Of a stretch of DNA of 64,000 nucleotides, positions 26,958 to 33,700 are shown piece after piece. The DNA lies in the NCBI RefSeq assembly GCF_030681155.1, contig NZ_JAUXXE010000002.1, positions 1-64,000 on the forward strand, read 5' to 3'. The notes under the pieces are model-generated. The model worked only from the letters and a program-made list of their open reading frames with translations, had not been told where the DNA came from and ran no database searches. The DNA comes from Phenylobacterium sp. Lineage in GTDB: Bacteria > Pseudomonadota > Alphaproteobacteria > Caulobacterales > Caulobacteraceae. Every line of letters begins with the position of its first letter. Position 1 is the stretch's first letter. Made by a program: the position numbers and the translations under genes.

Positions 26958-27713
26958 CTAGCCTAGGAACAGCGAGGTGAGCTCGCGATAGCGGTTGAGC
27001 CAGACCATGCCGATGGTCCCAAGGCTGAGGGCGAAGATCGAAAGTCCGAGCAGCACGATCAGCGGCGTGGCGACGAAGAACACCTGGAACTGCGGCATCA
27101 CCCGCCCGACCAGACCGGCGGCGATGTTGAAGACCAGCGAGAAGACCACAACCGGGGCGGCCAGCTGCAAGCCCAGCTTGAACGACCCGGCGACCGTCTG
27201 CACCGCGAGTTGGGCGCTGTCGGCGATCGGGATTTCGCGCCCGAACGGGAAGATGGCGTAGGACCGCACGATGGCGGTCAGGAACATGTGGTGCAGGTCG
27301 GTCGCCATGATCAGCGTGATGCCGATGAGGCCCAGGAAGGTGCCAATGGTGGTCGAGGGCGAGGCCTGGCCCGGTGCGGCGGTCTGGGCGAAGGCCAGCG
27401 TGGTCTGGATGGAGATGATCTCGCCCGTCGTGCTCAGCGACGACAGGAAGATCTTCAGGATCCCGCCGATCATCAGGCCGATCATCAGTTCCTTGATCAC
27501 CGCGCCGGCGACGCCGGACACGTCGGGCGGAACCGCCATGCCACGCGCGACCACCGGCATCAGCATCAGGGCCATCAGGAAGGCGAAGGCGAGCCGGACC
27601 CGCGGCGGCACGCTGGTATCGCCAATGCCGGGCAACAGCATGACGATCGCCGCGACGCGGGCGAAGATCAGGCCTCCTGCATAGACCTGGGATGCGGCTG
27701 CAAAGCTTTCCAT
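26958..27713 (-). CDS. fliR: Flagellar export protein FliR
   Basis: FliR is an integral membrane part of the type III export gate together with FliP and FliQ. The 251-residue sequence has about six hydrophobic segments, and conserved family patterns such as MLLPGIGDTSVPPRVRLAFA near residue 25 and the C-terminal TPLIVLLGLSIFALSLG. It begins 18 bases after fliQ ends and ends four bases before flhB starts, so the three are one transcription unit. Confidence 0.95.
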   Translation of the reverse strand: MESFAAASQVYAGGLIFARVAAIVMLLPGIGDTSVPPRVRLAFAFLMALMLMPVVARGMAVPPDVSGVAGAVIKELMIGLMIGGILKIFLSSLSTTGEIISIQTTLAFAQTAAPGQASPSTTIGTFLGLIGITLIMATDLHHMFLTAIVRSYAIFPFGREIPIADSAQLAVQTVAGSFKLGLQLAAPVVVFSLVFNIAAGLVGRVMPQFQVFFVATPLIVLLGLSIFALSLGTIGMVWLNRYRELTSLFLG

Positions 27714-27731
27714 GAACCGGCCGAACGGCCG

Positions 27732-27995
27732 CTACATCGCTGCGATGCGGGCGGCGATCTCGCGCATGAAGCCGCTCATCAGAGCGCCCATCATCGGCAG
27801 GAACAGCAGCAGCGAAAGGAAAATGGCCACGATCTTCGGCGCATAGACCAGGGTGGCTTCCTGGATCTGGGTCAGGGCCTGCAACAGGCCGATCCCCACC
27901 CCGACCACCAAACCGACGATCAGCACCGGCGCCGAAAGCTGGATGGTGAGCCAGATGGCGTCGCGACCGATGTCGAGAACCTCGGCGCCGTTCAT
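27732..27995 (-). CDS. fliQ: Flagellar export protein FliQ
   Basis: FliQ is a small export-gate protein with two membrane helices. The 87-residue sequence includes the family pattern PVLIVGLVVGVGIGLLQALT followed by IQEATLVYAPKIVA. The ATG at 27995 has AAGAGG upstream. It is the first gene of the fliQ-fliR-flhB-cckA run, and a CtrA-like element lies about 56 bases upstream. Confidence 0.95.
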   Translation of the reverse strand: MNGAEVLDIGRDAIWLTIQLSAPVLIVGLVVGVGIGLLQALTQIQEATLVYAPKIVAIFLSLLLFLPMMGALMSGFMREIAARIAAM

Positions 27996-28050
27996 CTTTG
28001 GCCTCTTGGGTACGCGTGGAGCCGGGAAATCAAGCTAGGCGGAATTTGCC

Positions 28051-28063
28051 TAGTTATGGTTAA
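28051..28063 (-). promoter_or_regulatory. Candidate CtrA binding site upstream of fliQ
   Basis: On the minus strand this reads TTAACCATAACTA, i.e. one perfect TTAA half-site with the preferred CCAT spacer, followed by an imperfect second half (TAGG in place of TTAA). It lies 56-68 bases before the fliQ start. The fliQ promoter is a known CtrA target in C. crescentus, so this assignment rests on both sequence and precedent. The match is imperfect. Confidence 0.5.
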
Positions 28064-28081
28064 CGAACGACTACCTGACGT

Positions 28082-29620
28082 TTACGGATGCAGCGCCCTC
28101 GCGGCCTCGGCGGGGCTCACCTTGCCCTGGTCCCGGTCGACGGCGTAGTTGGCCGAACGCATCGCCTCCACCGAGATCGAGCCGATCAGCGGCCGCAGCG
28201 CCGCCAGCAATCGCTCGTCGCCCGCGCGTTTCGGCGAGATCAGGATCACCGCGTCATAGGGCGGCAGCGCGCCCTTCGGGTCGGTCAGCACCACCAGCTT
28301 GTCAGCCGATATCCGGCCATCGGAGGAGAAGGCCGAAATCACATCGGCTTCGCCGCCCGACAGCGCGCGGTACATGAAGGTCGGCTGGAAGGAGCGCTCC
28401 TTCTTGAAGTTGAAGTCATAGGCCGCGTCGACCGCCTTCCACTCCGGCCGCGACAGGAACTCCAGGTCAGACCCCAGGGTCAGGCGCGGCGCCTGGCGTG
28501 CCAGATCGGTCAGGCTGACAATGCCCAACGCCTTGGCGCGGTCGGCGCGCATGGCGAAGGCGTAGGCGTTCTCGAAGCCAAGCGAGCCGAGCACCACGAC
28601 CCCGTCGCGCTTCTTCAGTTCGGTTGTGAGTTCGGCCAGGACTTGGGCCCGGCCCGGATTGTCCTCGCGCTTCAGAACGTTGGTCCAAAGGGTGCCCGAA
28701 TAGTCGACATAGACATCGAGTTCGCCGGCGGCCAGGGCGCGGTAGGCGACGGCGGAGCCCAGGTCTTCCTTGCGCGAGACATGGGCGCCCGAGCGCTCCA
28801 GGCGTTCGGCCATCACCTCGGCCAGGATGTACTGTTCGGAGAAGTTCTTGGCCCCGACCACATAGCTCGACGGCTTGCCCAGTGCGGCGAGCGGCGTCAG
28901 GGTGGCCAGCACGCCGACGACCAGCAACGCGGCGCCGGCGATCATCAGGCCGCGCTTGCGGCGAGCCGCGCCGGTTTCGATCAGGCCCAGCAACTGGTCG
29001 ACGGTCATGGCAAGCGCCGCCGAGGCCGCGCAACCAAACAGCACGAAGACCCAGTTCTCGGTCTGCAGACCCGCGAAAATGTAGTTGCCAAGACTGGTCT
29101 GCCCGACCGGCGTCGAGAGCGTCGCCGCCCCGATGGTCCAGACCGCGGCCGTGCGGACGCCGGCCATGATGACCGGCATGGCCAGCGGCAATTCGACCTG
29201 GAACAGCCGCTGGCGCGGGGTCATGCCCACCCCATCGGCCGCCTCGCGCACGGCCGGATCGACGCCGAGAATGCCGGCGGTCCCAGTCCGCAGGATCGGC
29301 AGCATCGAATAGAGCGTCAGGGCCAACAGCGACGGCAGAAAGCCCAAGGCTGAGAATCCTTGGCCGAAGACGGTCTGGCTCAAGGCCGACAGCGCCAGCA
29401 GCAAGGGATAGAACAGGGCCAGCAGGGCCAGGCTGGGAATGGTCTGGATCAAGCCCGCGAAGGCCAGGACCGGCCAGCGGAGCCGCGCGCTACGACTTGC
29501 CGCCACCGCCAGCGGCAGGCTGATCAGCAGGCCGAGCACCAGGGCGCTGGCGCTCAGGAGAACGTGCCAGGCGAGATATTCGGGTAGCAGGCCCCAGGCC
29601 TGAGCGACGCGACCGCTCAC
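28082..29620 (-). CDS. ABC transporter permease fused to substrate-binding domain (osmoprotectant/EgtU class)
   Basis: This 512-residue fusion joins an ABC permease (residues about 1-240, five or six membrane helices) to a periplasmic substrate-binding domain (about 250-505). The permease has the coupling-helix motif EAADGVGMTPRQRLFQVELP at about 126-145. The binding domain begins YVVGAKNFSEQYILAEVMAERLE, the usual start of glycine-betaine/choline/carnitine-type OpuCC domains, and has DVYVDYSGTLW. The same arrangement occurs in the betaine transporter BusAB/BilEB and the ergothioneine transporter EgtUC. Its GTG start overlaps the stop of the ATPase gene (GTGA). Ligand is not determined. Confidence 0.9.
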   Translation of the reverse strand: MSGRVAQAWGLLPEYLAWHVLLSASALVLGLLISLPLAVAASRSARLRWPVLAFAGLIQTIPSLALLALFYPLLLALSALSQTVFGQGFSALGFLPSLLALTLYSMLPILRTGTAGILGVDPAVREAADGVGMTPRQRLFQVELPLAMPVIMAGVRTAAVWTIGAATLSTPVGQTSLGNYIFAGLQTENWVFVLFGCAASAALAMTVDQLLGLIETGAARRKRGLMIAGAALLVVGVLATLTPLAALGKPSSYVVGAKNFSEQYILAEVMAERLERSGAHVSRKEDLGSAVAYRALAAGELDVYVDYSGTLWTNVLKREDNPGRAQVLAELTTELKKRDGVVVLGSLGFENAYAFAMRADRAKALGIVSLTDLARQAPRLTLGSDLEFLSRPEWKAVDAAYDFNFKKERSFQPTFMYRALSGGEADVISAFSSDGRISADKLVVLTDPKGALPPYDAVILISPKRAGDERLLAALRPLIGSISVEAMRSANYAVDRDQGKVSPAEAARALHP

Positions 29621-30390
29621 TGCGCGGCCTCCAGGCGCTGGCGTAGTCGCTCGGCCTGGCGACGCGGGGCCTCTAGCAAAGCGCGGACCTCGGGATTGTC
29701 GGTCGAGGCCAGGAGTTCGCCGGGCTGGCCGTCGGCGACGATAGAGCCGGACTCCAGGACGACGATCCGGTCGGCGAGCAACACCGCCTCGGTCATGTCA
29801 TGCGTGACCATCACCGTCGTCAGACCAAGCTTTTCGTGCAGGGCGCGGTAGTCTGTTCCCAGCGCGTCGCGGGTCAGGGGGTCCAACGCGCCGAACGGCT
29901 CGTCCATCAGCATGATCTTCGGCTCGGCGGCGAGCGCGCGGGCCACACCGACGCGCTGGCGCTGGCCGCCGGACAGCTCCGACGGCGCGCGGGTCGCAAC
30001 CTCCCGCGGCAGCGCCACCAGATCGAGCAGGTCATCCACCCGGCCGGTCATGCGCGTGCGCTCCCAGCCGAGCAGCTTCGGCGTGATGGCGATGTTCTCG
30101 GCGATGCTCAAGTGCGGGAAGAGGCCGATTTCCTGGAACACATATCCGATGCGGCGACGGAGCTGGTGCGCCGGAACGCCGCCGGTATCCGCTCCGGCGA
30201 CGCGGACCTCCCCAGCATCGGGGACGATGAGGCGATTGATCGTCTTCAGAAGCGTGGTCTTGCCCGAGCCGGACGCCCCGACCAGAGCCACGAACTGGCC
30301 GGCAGGTATCTCAAGCGACACGCGCGCCAACGCCTCGTGCCCGGCGTAGCGCTTTTCAATACCGATGAGTTCAATCGCCGGTTGGATCAT
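29617..30390 (-). CDS. ABC transporter ATPase (osmoprotectant-type)
   Basis: This 257-residue nucleotide-binding subunit has Walker A GASGSGKTT, signature LSGGQRQRVGVARAL, Walker B IMLMDEPFGALD and an H-loop in VMVTHDMTEA. It resembles OpuCA/ProV-class ATPases but lacks the C-terminal CBS domains. It is encoded first, overlapping the permease/binding-domain fusion by four bases, so the two products together make a full importer. It lies between fliQ and fliE in the same direction as its flagellar neighbours. Confidence 0.93.
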   Translation of the reverse strand: MIQPAIELIGIEKRYAGHEALARVSLEIPAGQFVALVGASGSGKTTLLKTINRLIVPDAGEVRVAGADTGGVPAHQLRRRIGYVFQEIGLFPHLSIAENIAITPKLLGWERTRMTGRVDDLLDLVALPREVATRAPSELSGGQRQRVGVARALAAEPKIMLMDEPFGALDPLTRDALGTDYRALHEKLGLTTVMVTHDMTEAVLLADRIVVLESGSIVADGQPGELLASTDNPEVRALLEAPRRQAERLRQRLEAAQ

Positions 30391-30503
30391 AGCTCAGGCG
30401 TAACACGGTCGGGCCAAACTGGCTCCACCTCTGATCGTCATCCTCGGCTGAAGAGCAGCAGAACGGCCGGGACAAGCTCGACAATGACGAAGGCGCAGAG
30501 CCG

Positions 30504-30809
30504 TCAGATCGGCATCCGCATGATTTCTTGATAGGCGTTGATGACCTGGTCGCGGACGGCCATCACCGTCTCCAGGCTGGCCTCCGCCGCCGAGATGGCC
30601 GTGACGACGTCGATCAGTTCGGCCTTGCCCTGGACCTGCGCCGTGATCTTGCTCTCGGCGGCCTTGGTGTTGTGCATCACGTCGTTCAGCGCCGACTTCA
30701 CCATCGAGCCGAAGTCGAGGCCGGCCACATCCTGGCCGGCGGACGGCTTGAGGACCGCGGTGTTCTGGGTGGCGGCGTAGGCCTTGGCGGCGGCGAGCGC
30801 GGTCATCAT
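30504..30809 (-). CDS. fliE: Flagellar hook-basal body complex protein FliE
   Basis: FliE links the MS ring to the proximal rod. The 101-residue sequence shows the family ending: [35 protein letters not shown], with the conserved VR-x-Kx-x-xA-x-x-EI-x-xM-x-I pattern. The middle [12 protein letters not shown] is also typical. It follows flgC by ten bases and ends the flgB-flgC-fliE operon. Two successive ATGs begin the gene; the first is used here. Confidence 0.94.
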   Translation of the reverse strand: MMTALAAAKAYAATQNTAVLKPSAGQDVAGLDFGSMVKSALNDVMHNTKAAESKITAQVQGKAELIDVVTAISAAEASLETVMAVRDQVINAYQEIMRMPI

Positions 30810-30819
30810 GGCTCAGCCC

Positions 30820-31239
30820 CTACTTCTTGAGGATGTCGAGGGTGCGCATTTCCATCGCGCGCGCCGTCTCGATCACGTTCAGGTTCGCTTCGTAGGCCCG
30901 TTGGGCCTCCTTCATGTCGAGCGCCTCGACCAGGGTGTCGACGTTCGGCAGCTTCACATAGCCCGCCGCGTCGGCCGACGGATGGCCGGGGTCGTAGACG
31001 TTGCGGAAGTCCTTGCGGTCCGGCTCGACCCTGGCGACCCGCACGCCCTGCCCGCCGTCGGTGCGGATCGGGGTGAAGACCGGCACCTGCCGGCGGTAGG
31101 GATCGCCACCGGCTTCGCGGGACACCGAATTGGCGTTGGCCATATTCTCGGCGATCACTCGCATCCGCGCCTGCTGGGCGCGAAGGGCGGTGGCGGCGAT
31201 GGCCTGGGTGGCCCCGCTCATGGGTTTGATGTCGGCCAT
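30820..31239 (-). CDS. flgC: Flagellar proximal rod protein FlgC
   Basis: FlgC is one of the rod subunits exported through the type III apparatus. The 139-residue protein has the rod/hook N-terminal pattern (QQARMRVIAENMANANS), a short middle domain and a C-terminal helix (VDTLVEALDMKEAQRAYEAN, ETARAMEMRTLDILKK). It is the second gene of flgB-flgC-fliE, with ten to eleven bases to each neighbour. Confidence 0.95.
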   Translation of the reverse strand: MADIKPMSGATQAIAATALRAQQARMRVIAENMANANSVSREAGGDPYRRQVPVFTPIRTDGGQGVRVARVEPDRKDFRNVYDPGHPSADAAGYVKLPNVDTLVEALDMKEAQRAYEANLNVIETARAMEMRTLDILKK

Positions 31240-31249
31240 CTAAGAGATC

Positions 31250-31663
31250 CTAACCGCGACCGGGCGCGCGGCTGGCCATGCGCAGCATGCCCAGCGACTT
31301 CTGGTAGAAGCTGATGGCGGCGTCGTAGTTCATCCGCGCCTCGGCCATCTTCATCATCTCTTCCTCGAGCACGACCGAGTTCCCATCAAGGGTGGTTTCG
31401 GAGTCTTTGGCCTGGACCGTCCGGAACGCGGTGTTGTGACGCGCGGCCGGCGCCATGTGGCCGGGCTGGGTCACCGCCTGGGTGGCCACGGGGGTCATCT
31501 GCGTCTTCATCTGGGCCTGGAAGCTGAAGGCCTGGACGTCGGTGGGTGTATAGCCGGGCGTGTCGGAGTTCGCGACGTTCTGCGAGATCAGCCGCTGGCG
31601 CTCGCCGAGGTGCCCGAACCGGCCCTTCAACATCGAAAACAGCGGAATCTCGGCGAGGTTCAT
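31250..31663 (-). CDS. flgB: Flagellar proximal rod protein FlgB
   Basis: The 137-residue rod subunit shows LGERQRLISQNVANSDTPGYTPTDV near residue 20, the standard FlgB/FlgC N-terminal motif. The C-terminal helix EEMMKMAEARMNYDAAISFYQKSLGMLRMA is also family-typical. It is the first gene of flgB-flgC-fliE. A perfect CtrA-type site lies 26-40 bases upstream in the short divergent region shared with fliO-fliP. Confidence 0.95.
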   Translation of the reverse strand: MNLAEIPLFSMLKGRFGHLGERQRLISQNVANSDTPGYTPTDVQAFSFQAQMKTQMTPVATQAVTQPGHMAPAARHNTAFRTVQAKDSETTLDGNSVVLEEEMMKMAEARMNYDAAISFYQKSLGMLRMASRAPGRG

Positions 31664-31688
31664 AAGGGAATATGGTGAATAAATAGGG

Positions 31689-31703
31689 TTAACCGCGCCT
31701 TAA
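31689..31703. promoter_or_regulatory. Perfect CtrA box between flgB and fliO
   Basis: The sequence is TTAA-CCGCGCC-TTAA, an exact match to the CtrA consensus TTAA-N7-TTAA. It lies in the 105-base region between the divergent flgB and fliO starts, 26 bases from flgB and 66 from fliO. CtrA controls these class II flagellar operons in C. crescentus, so one site may serve one or both directions. Confidence 0.8.
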
Positions 31704-31768
31704 GACAGTGCAGGGCAAACCCAGGACCAACGGCGATTTCACGCCCCCTGACCCTGTTCGAACACCCC

Positions 31769-32056
31769 ATGGCATTCGCCGATTTCCTTCGCGCCTTCTT
31801 CGCCCTGGCGCTCACCCTGGGGCTTGTCGGACTTGCGGCCGTCGCCTTGCGGCGGTTCGGGCCCGACGCGCTGGCCCGCTTCACCCCGACTCGCAAGGAA
31901 CGCCGGCTGGCGATTGTCGAGACGCTGGTGCTCGATCCGTCCCGACGCCTCGTCGTGGTCTCCCTCGACGGCGAGGAACGCCTGCTGCTGCTGGGCGAGG
32001 GACAATTGCTTCCCACCGCCGCCAAGCCCGCCCGCAAACCCAAGACGGCCGCCTGA
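31769..32056 (+). CDS. fliO: FliO-like flagellar export protein
   Basis: The 95-residue protein has one N-terminal membrane segment (about 4-27) followed by a basic cytosolic part: RKERRLAIVETLVLDPSRRLVVVSLDGEERLLLLGEG. This order (single helix, then the LDPSRRLVVV-type strand pair) is the FliO pattern. FliO assists FliP assembly in the export gate. Its stop overlaps the fliP start (TGATG), which supports coupling. No good Shine-Dalgarno sequence is visible. Confidence 0.85.
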   Translation: MAFADFLRAFFALALTLGLVGLAAVALRRFGPDALARFTPTRKERRLAIVETLVLDPSRRLVVVSLDGEERLLLLGEGQLLPTAAKPARKPKTAA

Positions 32057-32853
32057 TGCGCAAGTTCTTTTCCGCCCTCACCCATCTCGACGCCGCCGAC
32101 TGGCGCCGCGCGGCCGGGCTTTCGGCGTTGGCGACCCTGATCAGCCTGGTCTTCCCGGCGGTGGCCGCCGCCCAGGCGCTGAACATCGACCTTGGCACCG
32201 GCGCGGGCCTCTCCGAGCGCGTCGTCCAGATGGTCGGCCTGCTGACCGTGCTGTCGCTGGCGCCGTCCATCGTGATCATGACCACGTCGTTCGTGCGGAT
32301 CGTGGTGGTGCTGGGCCTGCTGCGAACGGCCCTGGGCCTGCAGCAAAGTCCGCCCAATGCGGTGCTGATCAGCCTGGCCCTGTTCCTCACCGCCATCGTC
32401 ATGGGTCCGACACTGCAGAAGTCCTACGAAGACGGCATCCGGCCGCTGATGGACCAGCAGATCGAGCTTCCCCAGGCGTTCGACGCGGCCGGGGCGCCGG
32501 TTAAAACCTTCATGCTGAGCCAGGTCGATCAAGAAGACTTGGCCCTGTTCATCCGCCTTTCGAAGATCGAAAAGCCCGCCACCATCCAGGACACGCCCCT
32601 GCACGTGGTCACGCCGGCCTTCATGATCTCGGAGCTGAAGCGCGCCTTCGAGATCGGCTTCCTGCTGTTCATCCCGTTCCTGGTCATCGACCTGGTCGTA
32701 GCCAGCGTGCTGATGAGCATGGGTATGATGATGCTGCCGCCGGTGGTGGTGTCCCTGCCCTTCAAGCTGATCTTCTTCGTCCTGGTGGACGGCTGGCGGC
32801 TCGTGGCGGGGTCGCTGGTCGAGAGCTTCCAGCGCGGCGCAGGCGGCGGCTAG
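32056..32853 (+). CDS. fliP: Flagellar export protein FliP
   Basis: FliP forms the core of the export gate. The 265-residue protein begins with a signal peptide ending near AAAQA, then shows SIVIMTTSFVRIVVVLGLLR, LGLQQSPPNAVLISLALFLT and, near the C-terminus, GMMMLPPVVVSLPFKLIFFV, all highly conserved. The ATG at 32056 shares a base with the fliO stop. Its 3' end overlaps a convergent outer-membrane protein gene by four bases. Confidence 0.96.
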   Translation: MRKFFSALTHLDAADWRRAAGLSALATLISLVFPAVAAAQALNIDLGTGAGLSERVVQMVGLLTVLSLAPSIVIMTTSFVRIVVVLGLLRTALGLQQSPPNAVLISLALFLTAIVMGPTLQKSYEDGIRPLMDQQIELPQAFDAAGAPVKTFMLSQVDQEDLALFIRLSKIEKPATIQDTPLHVVTPAFMISELKRAFEIGFLLFIPFLVIDLVVASVLMSMGMMMLPPVVVSLPFKLIFFVLVDGWRLVAGSLVESFQRGAGGG

Positions 32854-33671
32854 AACCGGCGCGACAGGCCGATCCCGACGGCCAGGTCGGGAGTTTCCTT
32901 GGTCAGGCCGCCATAGAGGCCGGCGTCGAACTGCAGGTCTTCGTGACCGGCGGGAGTCCAGGCCAGGGTCAGATCTAGCGAAGCCTGGGTGACGCGGCCG
33001 GCGGGATCGTCACCGACCGCAGCCCATAGTTCCAGACCCCACGTCACGGCGCCGAAGGGCTTGCTCAGCCCCGCCGCCCCGGCCCACCCCCAATGGGTCC
33101 CGTGGCCGTCGCCGTCCGCCAGCAAGTCGAGCTGCGGCGCCAGGCCTAGCGACAGGTCGCCGCCAAGCGGGATCGATATCGGCGCGACCAGCCCGCCCTG
33201 CCATCCGCCCGCGCCAATTCCGGACTTGCCGGTCGGGGCCGAAACGAACGGCTGGAGCGCGACGGAGAACCCGGATCCGTCGGGGTTTTTCAACGACCGG
33301 CGCAGGGCGAACGTGACGTCGCCAACCCCTTCGGTTCGCTCAGTCTGACCGTCCGCGCGCTCGCGTATCTGGGTATAGGGCGTCCACAGGACCTGCCCCT
33401 CCATCATCGGCGTCAGGCCAAACCGAACCTGGATGTCGCTGACGGCGTAGGTGTCGGTCGAGCCGGGGCCGGAGCGCTGGAAACTGGCGTCGAAAACGCC
33501 CAGTTCGGCCTGAACGACACCGACATCGACGATGCAGGACGGCGAACCCTTGCCCGGTCGGTCGGGACAGAAGTCGCGGCGCTCGGCAGGCGTTTGGGCT
33601 TGGGCGGACGTGGCCAGCGCAAGGCCCGCCAAGACCGGGCCGAACGATGCGCAGGACAGAAGATGACGCAT
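32850..33671 (-). CDS. Predicted outer-membrane beta-barrel (Phenol_MetA_deg/transporter-like)
   Basis: The 273-residue protein begins with a signal peptide (cleavage near ATSAQA) and has many alternating strands with GxG turns. It ends in IGLSRRF, a terminal Phe typical of outer-membrane barrels recognised by BamA. The composition and strand pattern resemble the MetA-pathway phenol degradation family often annotated as 'transporter'. There is one Cys pair near the mature N-terminus (DFCPDRPGKGSPSCI). It lies between fliP and the large TPR gene with no evident functional link. Confidence 0.75.
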   Translation of the reverse strand: MRHLLSCASFGPVLAGLALATSAQAQTPAERRDFCPDRPGKGSPSCIVDVGVVQAELGVFDASFQRSGPGSTDTYAVSDIQVRFGLTPMMEGQVLWTPYTQIRERADGQTERTEGVGDVTFALRRSLKNPDGSGFSVALQPFVSAPTGKSGIGAGGWQGGLVAPISIPLGGDLSLGLAPQLDLLADGDGHGTHWGWAGAAGLSKPFGAVTWGLELWAAVGDDPAGRVTQASLDLTLAWTPAGHEDLQFDAGLYGGLTKETPDLAVGIGLSRRF

Positions 33672-33700
33672 GAAAACTCTCCAGGGCGCGGTGACCAGCC

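Noticed and set aside
25079-26980. 633-codon plus-strand frame opposite cckA and flhB
   Set aside because: It spans two genes that are certain on the other strand and has no family pattern.
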